64,000 nucleotides of DNA from Prevotella sp. Lineage in GTDB: Bacteria; Bacteroidota; Bacteroidia; Bacteroidales; Bacteroidaceae. The translations under genes were made by a program, and so were the position numbers. Below the pieces are notes generated by a model that was not told the origin of the DNA, made no database searches, and worked only from the letters and a program-made list of their open reading frames with translations. The stretch covers positions 1 to 64,000 of the forward strand of contig JAFPVC010000025.1 of assembly GCA_017413085.1 (NCBI GenBank). Reading direction: 5' to 3'. Below, in pieces: positions 48,696-58,122 of this stretch. Numbering within the stretch: position 1 is the first letter of the stretch; each line of letters begins with the position of its first letter.

Positions 48696-51188
48696 ATGAA
48701 GATGAAAACAACTACAAAGAGATTTTTGGTTCTATTTCTTGCCGTCATGGCGATGATGGTAAATGCTAATGCATGGAGCGTTCCTTATGCAACGCTTTCA
48801 GGTTCGACACTGACATTCCAGTATGGTGAATTGCCGACGGGACAAGATGTCTATAATATGTCTAATGAGAAGTTTTATGATAAATGGTCTTCAATCGTAA
48901 CATCAATTACGAAAATTACTATCGACCCGTCGTTTGCAGAGGTTCGGTTTAAAACTTGTGCAAAGTTGTTTTACGGGATGTCTAATCTTGAGTCGATAGA
49001 AGGACTGCAGTATTTAAATACTTCTGAGGTTACCAATATGTATGGTATGTTCGCAGGTTGTATAAGTCTTGCAACCCTAAACGTTAGCAGTTTCAATACC
49101 TCAAAAGTAACTGACATGAGTTTTATGTTCCAAAATTGTATAAAACTTACGGAACTTGATGTCAGTGGTTTCAATACATCCAACGTTACCAATATGAATG
49201 CTATGTTCTTGTCTTGTGGTGGACTTACGAACCTTGATGTGAGAAAATTTGATACATCAAATGTTACCAATATGTGTAATATGTTTTGTCTTTGTCAAGA
49301 GCTTACGGATCTTGATGTCAGAGGTTTCAATACCTACAAAGTAACTGATATGAGAAGTATGTTTTATGGTTGTCTTCGCTTGACTACAATATATTGTAAC
49401 GACAAATGGAGTTGTGGCAATTCGTCAGGTATGTTTTCATATTGTAAAAAATTAAAAGGGGCAATATCATATGATTCTTCAAAGGAAGATGCCACTTACG
49501 CCAACCCAGCGACAGGCTATTTCACAAGAAAGTCGTACAGCTATGAACTGTGGATTGCCGGTACGCAGGTGACGGACGATAACAAGGATAACATACCTGT
49601 CAGGGGCGGAACAGTAACGTATAACTCGGATGCTAATATGCTTAGTTTGAGTAGTGCTACAATTACTGCAACGGGAACTAATGGCTATTATAAAACAGCT
49701 GTATACAACGAAATGGAAGGCCTTCGCATAAGAGTGTATAACAACTGCAAGCTTACTTCGGATAATGACTGTGGAATAGTCAGCACTGGTTCTCTGATAA
49801 TAGAAGGTTGGCAGAATTCTACGCTCTCAATCACAGCTCCCACAGCTGTTGCTATGACTTCTGAGGAAGATAACACACTTTCCATACGCAATGGCATTAA
49901 GCTGACACTTGATGGTACCAGCTACTATGGCGTGACAAGTAGAAACTCCAATACAAAGATGGAAGTGATGGGCTCTGACACGGAGGTAAAGACCAGGGGC
50001 GTGAAGGAGTGTTATAGTCAACTGAAGGATATAAAACTCTACAATAAACTTGCTCTCACTGAGCCAGCAGGTGCCTACATCAGCGGTGGCAAGGTATATG
50101 CCTCTGACGCCAGCATTGTGAAGAACGAGTGGACTAAGATAGCACTTGATAATAGTACAACTGTAAGACGCATAGAAATCACAGACTATACATGGCCCAA
50201 GGACTTTGAACCTGCCGACTACGAGGTGACAAGTCCTACGAATGGTGTAAAGTCTGTAAGCGTGGATTACTACTTTGGTAGCAGGATTATTGATAATTAC
50301 GAGGCAAGTGCCGGTGACCATTATGCCATTGTCTTCACGGTGGAACTTGAGGACGGCTATGAGTTCCCGGCTGATAACGACTACTCTGCCTTCATAGAGC
50401 GTGATGGCGAGACGGTGTATCAAAACGAAAGGTTAAATGGACTAGCTAACAACCAGAAACGCTTTGCATGGAATTCATACTATGTGCCAACACCAGAGGG
50501 CGGCACATACATGCGCACTGCAAAGGATACCATCACTGCACCGGTAATCGGTGCTGAACCAGTGTGGGAGATTGCGGCGGCAGCAGGGGCTAAGGCAGCA
50601 GGTGCATTGCCAGAGGCAAATCCCAAGGAGCAGTTCCAAAGGGACTTCTACTGTCCGGTTGATGACATACTGTGGTTTGAGAAAGTGCCTTATGACGTTG
50701 ATGATCTTGGTAGGAAGCTCATGTCACGTGGTGATAAATTCCAGCCAGGCAAGACGTATGGCGTGATAATGAAGGTGTCACCAGTCAGTGGACAGCAGTT
50801 CCATAATAATACGCAGTTTAGTGTGAATGGGGAGACTGCTCGGTATTGGGATCAACTTTTCTATTACGTAGAATCTGCGGGTGCTTATTATCGGTTACAT
50901 AACAGTACAGAAGCAAGATTATGCTATGTGTTCCCCGAATTGCCGTGCTATCTTGGCGACGTGAACAAGGATGGCGCAGTCACCATGGCAGATGCCAATG
51001 CGGTGGTGAACTACTACCTTGCTACAGAGAAGCCTGAGGATTTCCCCCTTCACCTTGCCAACGTAAACAACGACTATGATGATGACGGCAAACCGGCAGT
51101 AACCATGGCCGATGCCAACCAGATTGTAAACTCATTCCTCAGCGGTGCAGAGCCACAGATGTATGCCCCCACATTTGATCACGAATAA
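48696..51188 (+). CDS. surface protein: BspA-like DUF285 repeats plus dockerin-like C-terminus
   Basis: 830 residues with a signal peptide (to about residue 26, VNANA). From about 108 to 237 there are five 26-residue repeats of the form NTSxVTxMxxMFxxCxxLTxLDVSxF, the DUF285/BspA-like surface repeat. A long beta-rich middle follows. Near 750-815 are two calcium-loop repeats, DVNKDGAVTMADANAVVNYYL and NVNND...AVTMADANQIVNSFL, as in type I dockerins. The stop TAA falls where a following in-frame FISUMP domain has its conserved Tyr (see 51189-51374). Adhesion or assembly on the cell surface is likely; a matching cohesin is not in the window. Confidence 0.85.
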   Translation: MKMKTTTKRFLVLFLAVMAMMVNANAWSVPYATLSGSTLTFQYGELPTGQDVYNMSNEKFYDKWSSIVTSITKITIDPSFAEVRFKTCAKLFYGMSNLESIEGLQYLNTSEVTNMYGMFAGCISLATLNVSSFNTSKVTDMSFMFQNCIKLTELDVSGFNTSNVTNMNAMFLSCGGLTNLDVRKFDTSNVTNMCNMFCLCQELTDLDVRGFNTYKVTDMRSMFYGCLRLTTIYCNDKWSCGNSSGMFSYCKKLKGAISYDSSKEDATYANPATGYFTRKSYSYELWIAGTQVTDDNKDNIPVRGGTVTYNSDANMLSLSSATITATGTNGYYKTAVYNEMEGLRIRVYNNCKLTSDNDCGIVSTGSLIIEGWQNSTLSITAPTAVAMTSEEDNTLSIRNGIKLTLDGTSYYGVTSRNSNTKMEVMGSDTEVKTRGVKECYSQLKDIKLYNKLALTEPAGAYISGGKVYASDASIVKNEWTKIALDNSTTVRRIEITDYTWPKDFEPADYEVTSPTNGVKSVSVDYYFGSRIIDNYEASAGDHYAIVFTVELEDGYEFPADNDYSAFIERDGETVYQNERLNGLANNQKRFAWNSYYVPTPEGGTYMRTAKDTITAPVIGAEPVWEIAAAAGAKAAGALPEANPKEQFQRDFYCPVDDILWFEKVPYDVDDLGRKLMSRGDKFQPGKTYGVIMKVSPVSGQQFHNNTQFSVNGETARYWDQLFYYVESAGAYYRLHNSTEARLCYVFPELPCYLGDVNKDGAVTMADANAVVNYYLATEKPEDFPLHLANVNNDYDDDGKPAVTMADANQIVNSFLSGAEPQMYAPTFDHE

Positions 51189-51374
51189 GTTGACCTCGGT
51201 CTGTCGGTAAAGTGGGCAACGTGCAACGTTGGTGCGAGCGGCTACTACTGGTCGGCTTCGCTCAACGAGAGCTACCCGAACTGCGCGTGGTACGTGGAGT
51301 TCGGCTCGGACGTCGTGAGCAGCTACGGCTACGGCCGTTACTACGGGTGCGGCGTGCGACCGGTTCTCCCGTAA
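51189..51374 (+). pseudogene. in-frame FISUMP-domain relic with diversified-looking C-terminus
   Basis: Directly after the TAA of the dockerin gene and in the same frame the sequence reads VDLGLSVKWATCNVGAS, then jumps to GYYWSASLNE ... AWYVEFGSD ... GRYYGCGVRPVLP and TAA. In intact FISUMP domains about 80 residues lie between the two parts, so the middle is deleted. The usual start is HEYVDLGL; here HE-stop-VDLGL indicates a Tyr codon became TAA. The segment looks richer in G+C than the preceding gene. Many variable positions use NNC codons (Tyr, Ser, Asn, Asp, Cys, Gly), as in diversity-generating retroelement targets. Confidence 0.75.
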
Positions 51375-51399
51375 GGCTTAGCTCAGAGTAAAAACTTAA

Positions 51400-51450
51400 A
51401 CAGGCGTGTTTCTCAACAGAAATGGTTGGAAACACGCCTGTGGTTTTTAT
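51400..51450 (+). terminator. strong terminator of the dockerin/FISUMP unit
   Basis: ACAGGCGTGTTTC and GAAACACGCCTGT form a perfect 13-bp stem with a 16-base loop, followed by GGTTTTTAT. Confidence 0.85.
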
Positions 51451-51473
51451 AGTCTTTAATTTTGTCTTGTGTT

Positions 51474-51510
51474 GTCTATAGGTGGGTTTTAATAGAACCT
51501 ACCTATAGAC
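51474..51510. terminator. hairpin between convergent genes
   Basis: GTCTATAGGTGGGTT and AACCTACCTATAGAC pair almost perfectly around TTAATAG. It lies just beyond the DUF1015 stop on the minus strand. There is no T-run, so termination activity is uncertain. Confidence 0.55.
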
Positions 51511-51522
51511 CAAAACGAATTA

Positions 51523-52791
51523 TTAGTCGAGTTTGTGGATTACAAGGCCAGAGCGGAGCTTTGGCTCAAACCATGTAGCCTTTGGCGGCATGATGTTGCC
51601 TGAGTCGGCAATATCCATAATCTGCTTCATTGATACAGGGTAGAGAGCCAGTGCTGCACGCATCTCACCGCTGTCCACACGACGCTTCAGTTCACCAAGG
51701 CCACGCAGACCGCCTACGAAGTCGATGCGCTGTGAGGAGCGCAGGTCGCCCAACTCGAGGATGTCCTGAAGTATCAGGCGTGATGATATGTCAACATCGA
51801 GTACGCCGATAGGGTCGTTGTCGTCGAATGTGCCTGGCTTGGCATCAAGACTGTACCACTCACCGTCAAGGTAGAGCGAGAACTGGTGAGCATGCTGCGG
51901 ACGATATTCCTCCTTGCCCTTCTTCTCCACTACGAAGTTCTTGGCAAGTTTCTCGAGGAACTGCTCAGAGGTGTTGCCGTTGAGGTCCTTGACAACGCGG
52001 TTGTAGTCGAGTACCGTCAACTGGCTTGCCTGGAAGCATACTGCCATGAAGTAGTTGTATTCCTCATCACCCTTGTGGTTCGGGTTCTGCTTAGCGCGCT
52101 CCGTGCCAACGAGTGCAGCGGCAGCAGAGCGGTGGTGTCCGTCTGCAATGTAGAGGGCAGGCATCTTGGCAAACTCCTCTGTGATGGTTTTGATATCGTT
52201 GTCGTCGCTGACTACCCAGAGCTGATGGCGGAAACCATCGATAGGAGCCACGAAATCATATTCCGGCTTGGTGGCAGCATAGCGCATGATGAGTTTGTCG
52301 AGGGTGCCGTTGTCTGGGTAAGCGAAGAACACAGGTTCAATGTTGGCATTGTTGATGCGCACGTGCTTCATGCGGTCTTCCTCTTTGTCGCGGCGTGTCA
52401 GCTCATGCTTTTTGATGATGCCTTTCTCATAGTCGCCAGAATAAGCGCCGACCACAAGGCCGTATTGTGTCTTCTCCTTGCCGCCGTTGGCTGGCAGACA
52501 TGATGTCTGGGCATAGATGTAATACTGCTCCTTGTCGTCCTGCACGAGCCATCCGTTGTCCTGGAATTTCTGGAACTGACGTGCAGCCTCTTCATACACT
52601 TTCGGGTCATACTCAGAAGTGCCTGGCTCGAAATTGATTTCGGGCTTGATGATGTGATAAAGCGACTTCTCGTTGTCGCCGGCTTCGGCGCGTGCTTCTT
52701 CAGAGTCGAGCACGTCGTAAGGACGTGACTCTACCTGTTCTACGAGGTCTTTCGGTGGGCGTATGCCCTTAAATGGTTTTACTGTTGCCAT
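51523..52791 (-). CDS. DUF1015 family protein
   Basis: 422 residues. The family pattern is clear: KPFKGIRPPKDLVEQVESRPYDVLD at the start, SLYHIIKPEI, then YIADGHHRSAAAALV near the middle with its conserved His pair. Function is not established; in relatives the gene often lies beside serine biosynthesis genes (serC, serA), which are not seen here. It begins 17 bp after the GH106 gene, so it is read as the last gene of an rlmH-GH106-DUF1015 unit. Confidence 0.9.
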   Translation of the reverse strand: MATVKPFKGIRPPKDLVEQVESRPYDVLDSEEARAEAGDNEKSLYHIIKPEINFEPGTSEYDPKVYEEAARQFQKFQDNGWLVQDDKEQYYIYAQTSCLPANGGKEKTQYGLVVGAYSGDYEKGIIKKHELTRRDKEEDRMKHVRINNANIEPVFFAYPDNGTLDKLIMRYAATKPEYDFVAPIDGFRHQLWVVSDDNDIKTITEEFAKMPALYIADGHHRSAAAALVGTERAKQNPNHKGDEEYNYFMAVCFQASQLTVLDYNRVVKDLNGNTSEQFLEKLAKNFVVEKKGKEEYRPQHAHQFSLYLDGEWYSLDAKPGTFDDNDPIGVLDVDISSRLILQDILELGDLRSSQRIDFVGGLRGLGELKRRVDSGEMRAALALYPVSMKQIMDIADSGNIMPPKATWFEPKLRSGLVIHKLD

Positions 52792-52808
52792 GTTTTTATT
52801 TATAGTTT

Positions 52809-55445
52809 TTACTTAAATTGCTTGTCCAGAATGCTTACCTTTGCTTTGTATATGCGTACTGCAGAGTTTAGACCCGATGGCATTGGAGCCCAATTGTCGT
52901 ATTTTGTTTCTTTGTATTTGATGTCAACGACATTTATCTCTTCCATCTTGCGCCACTTCACACCACGGCGGTCAAGGTCGGCAATGCGGTTTGCCGGCAG
53001 GTTGGTAACTTCTATTCGCACGGTATTCTTTCCTTTCTTGAGCACAGAGGTATCAAAGTTGAGAATATATGGAACGCTCCACGCACAACCGATATATACA
53101 TTATTTATATATACCCGTGCACTTTCGCGCACATCACCGAGGTCGATGGCGTATGTACCCATTGCGTGTGGCGTGATGTTGAATGTAGTCTCATACACGC
53201 CTGTGCCCATAGTTACCTTGGCAGAGTCATCGTCAAGCGTCTCCCATGTCTGGAGTTTGTTAATGTTGAATGACTTACCAACCTTTGGAGCCTCTTCTGT
53301 GAATGACAGTTTCCAACCTTTGTCGAGAACTATCTCAGTACCAGGTGTAATATTTGTTGGGCGCATTACGAGGGGGTCACTGCTGTTGCCGAAGCAATCG
53401 AGCTGCAGGAACATTGATTCTCCTGAGCGCAGTGTCACGCGCACCTGCTTGTCGGGGTCTTCCACTGCATAGTATTTATCAGTAAGTGGGTCATACCAGC
53501 GTGCTTTTTTGTAATTGACACCCAACGTGCAGTATTCGTCTACGTCTTTCGATGTGAGGTTGGCTATGAAGTAACAATAGCCCGAACCCATCTTGCGTCT
53601 AACCATGTTGAGCGAAAGTTGTGATTTTATTGGTTCGGCTGTTGCTACTTGTGCGAGAGCGTTGGCATCGTTGCCCTGTATGAATTTCACGCCCTGAGCC
53701 TTCAGGGTCTTGATGCGTTCCTTTACATTGTCGGTTAATATCGTACCGTTAGGTATGAGTATAGCTTTATATCTTATGCCAGCCTCGGTAAGTATCTCGG
53801 TTGTTCCTTTGTCTGTGCGGGTGGAGCGCAGACCTTCCAACTGACGGTCAGAGATGTAATCGCAGTCGTAGCCCATACGGTCAAGATCGAGAATCAGACG
53901 CTTGAACTCAGGAGCCAGCTTGCCCATGTTGTGTATGGCCAGTTGCATGAGCAATGTCTTCTGGTTTTTCATCCACAGGTTGTGTATTGGGAAATAAACC
54001 AGAATCTCATTGTCTGGCTCACCGCTTTGCAGCAGCTTCTGGCAGCGTTCCACGTATTCGTTGAAATATGCTGCATCGCGCCAGATGGAGTTGGTTGGCG
54101 ACATGTCGATGCTGGCATAGAATTTCCATCCTGGCCACGGGTCGTCTTTTGGAGAGTAGCATGTGCCGTGGTGATATATGTGGTTCACACCGGCACAGAA
54201 CATCAAGTCGAGGTCTGGCTTCATCTGTGAGAGTGACGTGCGGAAATGTTCTGTAAGCCAAGTGAATGTCTCGCTTGATACCAGTCGCTTGCCAGTCACG
54301 TGTGCTGCACTGGGTGCATACTTGAACATTGAGTAGTCAGAATCGTTCACCTTTGTCATGCCAGGGTCTTTGCGCAGTCCCTTGATGCCCAGTTCGCTGA
54401 GGCCGAAGCCCTCTATCTCTGGTATGTCAACGGCAGCGTACAGGTCAAGCAGGTTAGCAGGAGAACCGTGTGCCTGGTTTTTCACCTGCATACCATGTGA
54501 GTGAGCCCAATCTACCCACTGGTTGGTGAAATTCTCGCGCAGCATGTCAGAGAGGGTCTCGCGGTAGTCGTGCACTACCTGCGGGTCACGGTCTATGAGT
54601 TTGTCAATGTTCTGGGTCAGCGAATATCCGCGTCGTGTTTCAAACTCTTGTGGCAGTGTAGGAGTCCAGTCTGCACCATACACTTCGTATGAGTCATTGA
54701 ATGATACTTGCGGCCACGGAGCCTTGGCAGCAGCGAAGGCCTTGTCAAACTTGTCGAGGTAATGCTTTACGGCATTACGGTCGAAGTGGTCAATGACCAG
54801 TCCGGCACCGCCTGGTGCGGCACGCTTTACTTGTTGGCGTGTGCGCCCGTTATACACTGCGATAATGCGCCACGTACCAGCCTTTGGTGCTTTCCATGTA
54901 ATTTTGCCGTTGCTCACGTTTGCAGTTACGTCAACAGGGCCACCCTTATATCCGTTTACTTCTTTAGGATAGGCTGTGGCGAAGGCAAAAGTAGCGGTTT
55001 CTCTTTCTTTTGCTGGAACGTTGAGCATGGCACCGCTTTTCAGTTGTTTGGCGTCAGCAGTTATTTCTGCTGTCACCAATTTGCAGGCCGCTTCGCTCAT
55101 CGGTGTTGTGGGACCGCCGAAAGGCCAGCCGGTGCCGTTGTTCATGTCAATCTCAATGCCGAGACGCTTGCCCTCGCTAATTACGAACGTCAGCATCTCC
55201 ATCCATTTCGGCGAAAGGAAATCGATGTTGTTCTTCTGGTTGCCCTGCACACCATAGAGCGGCGTTATCTCAAGTGCACCTATGCCGTGACTGGCATACT
55301 GTTCCATGTTCCAGCGCAGGTTTTGTTTGTCAACAGCAGATCCGAGCCACCACCATCGCGTTCCCGGCTTGGCAGTGGATATTGTTTGAGCCGTAGCGCA
55401 AAGCGATGCGGCAAACATTGAAAATATAAGTAGATGTCTTTTCAT
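52809..55445 (-). CDS. GH106-like glycosidase (alpha-L-rhamnosidase type), exported
   Basis: 878 residues from the ATG at 55445, which starts the signal peptide MKRHLLIFSMFAASLCATAQ; an in-frame ATG four codons upstream is less likely. The catalytic barrel begins TRWWWLGSAVDKQNLRWNM and GALEITPLYGVQG, then IEIDMNNGTGWPFGGP, as in GH106 rhamnosidases. A C-terminal beta-sandwich contains YIGCAWSVPYILNFDTSVLK and GKNTVRIEVTNLPANR. It likely acts on rhamnose-bearing pectin (rhamnogalacturonan) side chains, by family inference. Confidence 0.85.
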   Translation of the reverse strand: MKRHLLIFSMFAASLCATAQTISTAKPGTRWWWLGSAVDKQNLRWNMEQYASHGIGALEITPLYGVQGNQKNNIDFLSPKWMEMLTFVISEGKRLGIEIDMNNGTGWPFGGPTTPMSEAACKLVTAEITADAKQLKSGAMLNVPAKERETATFAFATAYPKEVNGYKGGPVDVTANVSNGKITWKAPKAGTWRIIAVYNGRTRQQVKRAAPGGAGLVIDHFDRNAVKHYLDKFDKAFAAAKAPWPQVSFNDSYEVYGADWTPTLPQEFETRRGYSLTQNIDKLIDRDPQVVHDYRETLSDMLRENFTNQWVDWAHSHGMQVKNQAHGSPANLLDLYAAVDIPEIEGFGLSELGIKGLRKDPGMTKVNDSDYSMFKYAPSAAHVTGKRLVSSETFTWLTEHFRTSLSQMKPDLDLMFCAGVNHIYHHGTCYSPKDDPWPGWKFYASIDMSPTNSIWRDAAYFNEYVERCQKLLQSGEPDNEILVYFPIHNLWMKNQKTLLMQLAIHNMGKLAPEFKRLILDLDRMGYDCDYISDRQLEGLRSTRTDKGTTEILTEAGIRYKAILIPNGTILTDNVKERIKTLKAQGVKFIQGNDANALAQVATAEPIKSQLSLNMVRRKMGSGYCYFIANLTSKDVDEYCTLGVNYKKARWYDPLTDKYYAVEDPDKQVRVTLRSGESMFLQLDCFGNSSDPLVMRPTNITPGTEIVLDKGWKLSFTEEAPKVGKSFNINKLQTWETLDDDSAKVTMGTGVYETTFNITPHAMGTYAIDLGDVRESARVYINNVYIGCAWSVPYILNFDTSVLKKGKNTVRIEVTNLPANRIADLDRRGVKWRKMEEINVVDIKYKETKYDNWAPMPSGLNSAVRIYKAKVSILDKQFK

Positions 55446-55484
55446 ACAAATTAGCATTAAGTGTTTTATTATTATGGTTATGCA

Positions 55485-55955
55485 TTATTCATGGTGGTAC
55501 TGCTCTCCTTTAATTATTGTGCATGCGCGGTATATCTGCTCCGTAAGTATCAGCCTCACCATCTGGTGTGAGAAAGTCATCTTCGACAGAGATATCATTT
55601 CGTTTGCACGGTCGTATACGGCCTGTGAGAAACCGTAAGGGCCGCCTATGCACATGACAAGCCGGTTGGCTGTCTGTCTCTTCTTCTCGATCCATGCAGC
55701 AAACTCTACCGAGCGCATGTCACGCCCGTGCTCGTCAAGCAGCACCAGAGTGTCGGCTGCTGTCAGATGCTTTAGAATCTGTTCGCCCTCGCGTTCCTTC
55801 TGCTGTGCGTTGGTGAGCGACTTTGTGTTTTTTATGTCAGGAATGACCGTCACTTCAAATGGCATGTAGTGCGTTATTCTGCCAACATAGTCGTCAATGC
55901 CGGCTTGAAAGTGCTTGTTGTCGGTCTTGCCTATCAGTATGAGGTTTGTCTTCAT
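55485..55955 (-). CDS. rlmH: 23S rRNA (pseudouridine1915-N3)-methyltransferase RlmH
   Basis: 156 residues, the standard length, from the ATG at 55955 (MKTNLILIGKT); the frame extends 26 codons further upstream, across the promoter. SPOUT-fold motifs are LLDEHGRDMRSVEFA, CIGGPYGFSQAVYDRA and the C-terminal EQIYRACTIIKGEQYHHE. It acts on helix 69 of 23S rRNA. It precedes the GH106 gene by 39 bp with no terminator between. Confidence 0.96.
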   Translation of the reverse strand: MKTNLILIGKTDNKHFQAGIDDYVGRITHYMPFEVTVIPDIKNTKSLTNAQQKEREGEQILKHLTAADTLVLLDEHGRDMRSVEFAAWIEKKRQTANRLVMCIGGPYGFSQAVYDRANEMISLSKMTFSHQMVRLILTEQIYRACTIIKGEQYHHE

Positions 55956-55972
55956 TATATCTATCCAATACG

Positions 55973-56004
55973 CAAAGTTAGTGTTTTTTATCCTTTTGAG
56001 CAAA
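55973..56004 (-). promoter_or_regulatory. promoter of rlmH
   Basis: On the minus strand TTTG (56001-56004) and TAACTTTG (55973-55980) are 20 bp apart, 17 bp before the rlmH ATG. It confirms the short RlmH start. Confidence 0.75.
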
Positions 56005-56040
56005 CAAATCACTCTTTTTTTTGTGAAAAACACGTAAAAG

Positions 56041-56072
56041 TTTGTTTGTTTTAATATTTTTTCTTAACTTTG
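56041..56072 (+). promoter_or_regulatory. promoter of the phosphohexomutase gene
   Basis: TTTG (56041-56044) and TAACTTTG (56065-56072) are 20 bp apart. It is divergent from the rlmH promoter. Confidence 0.75.
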
Positions 56073-56134
56073 TGGTCAAGTGTAAGAATAAATTAACAAT
56101 ATCAAATAACCAGTAAAACTAAGAAAAACAAACA

Positions 56135-57877
56135 ATGGAAAACAAGGAACAGTTGATTGCACAGTGTGAAGCCGTTGCCAAGCAGTGGCTTTCGCCGTCG
56201 TTTGATGAAGATACGCGCCGTGAGGTGCAGGCCATGCTTGATAACAGCGACAAGACAGCCTTGATAGATGCTTTCTATCAGTCGCTTGAGTTCGGCACTG
56301 GTGGCTTGCGCGGCATCATGGGTGCCGGAACAAACCGCATGAACAAGTATGTCGTAGGCATGGCTACTCAGGGTTTTGCCAACTATATCCTCAAGGCATT
56401 CCCCGGCAAGCAGTGCTCAGTTGTCGTTGGCCATGACTGCCGCAACAACGGACGAATGTTTGCTGAAACCGTTGCCGACATTTTCTCAGCCAACGGCATC
56501 AAGGCTTATCTTTTTGAGAGCCTCCGTCCGACACCAGAGATTTCATTCGCCATCCGCCAGCTTGGCGCACAGGCAGGCGTGAACGTCACCGCATCCCACA
56601 ACCCGAAGGAATACAACGGCTACAAGGCTTACTGGGAAGATGGTGCACAGGTGCTTGCTCCACATGACACCGGCATCATCGAAGAGGTGAACAAGGTCAA
56701 GATTGAGGATGTGAAGTTCAACGGTAATCCTGACCTCATCAAGATAATCGGTGGTGAGATGGACTATGACTACATGGTGGCTGTTAAGGAGAGCATGGTT
56801 GACCAGGACGTTATCCTGCGTCAGAAAGACCTCAACATCGTTTATTCAGCAATGCACGGCACTGGCCGCCACATCGTGCCTATGTGCCTGCGCTCATGGG
56901 GATTCCAGAATATCAACGTGGTGCCTGAGCAGATGGTCGTCGATGGCAACTTCCCAACTGTCGTTTCGCCGAACCCGGAGAATGCAGAGGCTATGACGCT
57001 CGGCATGAAACTGGGTACGAAACTCAATGCCGACCTTGTGGTGGCTACCGACCCTGATGCCGACCGCCTCGCCATCGTCTGCCGCAACGACAAGGGTGAA
57101 TGGCAGATTCTCAACGGCAACCAGACCGCCTGCATGTTCTACTGGTACACCATCAAGAACAAGAAGGCTCTTGGTCAGCTTCAGCCAACAGACTTTATGG
57201 TTAAGACCATCGTGACTTCTGAACTCATTGCCAAGATTGCACGTGCCAACGGCGTGGAGTGCTTCGACGAGTATACAGGCTTCAAGTGGATTGCCTACCG
57301 CATACGCGAGAATGAAGGCAAGCGCAAGTATATCGGCGGCGGTGAGGAGTCATTCGGCTACCTGCCTTACGACAAGGTGCGCGACAAGGATGCTCCGGCC
57401 TCTATCTGCCTTATCTGCGAGATTGCCGCATGGGCAAAAGACCAGGGCAAGACACTCTATGACCTGCTGCTTGATATATATAAGGAGTATGGATTCCAGA
57501 AGGAAGCGGCTGTCAGCGTTACCAAGCCGGGCAAGAGCGGTGCCGACGAGATAAAGAAGATGATGGAAGACTTCCGTGCCACACCGCCTACGGAGATTGC
57601 CGGTTCAAAGGTTGTGACAGTGAAGGACTACAAGACTCTGAAGCAGACCACAGCCAACGGCACAGTGACAGACCTCAACATGCCAACCACGAGCAACGTA
57701 CTGCAGTGGTTCACAGAGGATGGCATGAAGATTTCCGTTCGCCCGTCAGGCACAGAGCCAAAGATTAAGTTCTACTGCGAGGTACCTGTTGCAGGCCAGT
57801 TTGACGGCGACTACAATGCCTTCACAGCCAAGGCCGATGCCCGCATTGAGGAGATAAAGAAGAGCCTCGGACTGTAA
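56135..57877 (+). CDS. phosphoglucomutase/phosphomannomutase
   Basis: 580 residues. The alpha-D-phosphohexomutase motifs appear in order: TASHNPKEYNGYK with the phosphoserine, DPDADRLAI for metal binding, GGGEESFGY for sugar binding, and RPSGTEPKIKFY for phosphate binding. The length and the N-terminal GTGGLRGIMGAGTNRMN place it in the PGM2-like group. It interconverts hexose 1- and 6-phosphates in the cytoplasm. Confidence 0.95.
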   Translation: MENKEQLIAQCEAVAKQWLSPSFDEDTRREVQAMLDNSDKTALIDAFYQSLEFGTGGLRGIMGAGTNRMNKYVVGMATQGFANYILKAFPGKQCSVVVGHDCRNNGRMFAETVADIFSANGIKAYLFESLRPTPEISFAIRQLGAQAGVNVTASHNPKEYNGYKAYWEDGAQVLAPHDTGIIEEVNKVKIEDVKFNGNPDLIKIIGGEMDYDYMVAVKESMVDQDVILRQKDLNIVYSAMHGTGRHIVPMCLRSWGFQNINVVPEQMVVDGNFPTVVSPNPENAEAMTLGMKLGTKLNADLVVATDPDADRLAIVCRNDKGEWQILNGNQTACMFYWYTIKNKKALGQLQPTDFMVKTIVTSELIAKIARANGVECFDEYTGFKWIAYRIRENEGKRKYIGGGEESFGYLPYDKVRDKDAPASICLICEIAAWAKDQGKTLYDLLLDIYKEYGFQKEAAVSVTKPGKSGADEIKKMMEDFRATPPTEIAGSKVVTVKDYKTLKQTTANGTVTDLNMPTTSNVLQWFTEDGMKISVRPSGTEPKIKFYCEVPVAGQFDGDYNAFTAKADARIEEIKKSLGL

Positions 57878-57900
57878 ATACCTTATACGTGGAAATGATG

Positions 57901-57972
57901 TTCCCACAGATATCACAGATTCACACTGGTTATATTATAATCCTGTGTGACTCGTGAAATCTGTGGGGATTT
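57901..57972. repeat. modular inverted-repeat element, 9-mer class
   Basis: Left 9-mers CACAGATAT and CACAGATTC, a core without CATGCGG (about 57927-57942), and a right arm that reads CACAGATTT, CACGAGTCA, CACAGG on the minus strand. CCCACAGAT/ATCTGTGGG closes the outer stem. Its units match those at 1-25. It may end the mutase transcript. Confidence 0.65.
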
Positions 57973-58090
57973 ATTTGTTGCCAATATATTATTCTTTCGT
58001 CAAAAACTATTAAACACGGGGAGTGAAACATAAACGCAAGTTAAGAGAAACAATGGAAATTTTAAAAAATATCAAAAGTTTAGGTTAAAA

Positions 58091-58122
58091 TTTGCAGTTG
58101 TGGCTTATTGTGTTTAATTTTG
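58091..58122 (+). promoter_or_regulatory. promoter of the HtrA/DegP gene
   Basis: TTTG (58091-58094) and TAATTTTG (58115-58122) are 20 bp apart, 66 bp before the ATG. Confidence 0.65.

Noticed and set aside
49017-49410. 78-bp repeats in the BspA-like gene as a non-coding tandem repeat
   Set aside because: They encode an in-frame 26-residue DUF285 protein repeat, which explains them.
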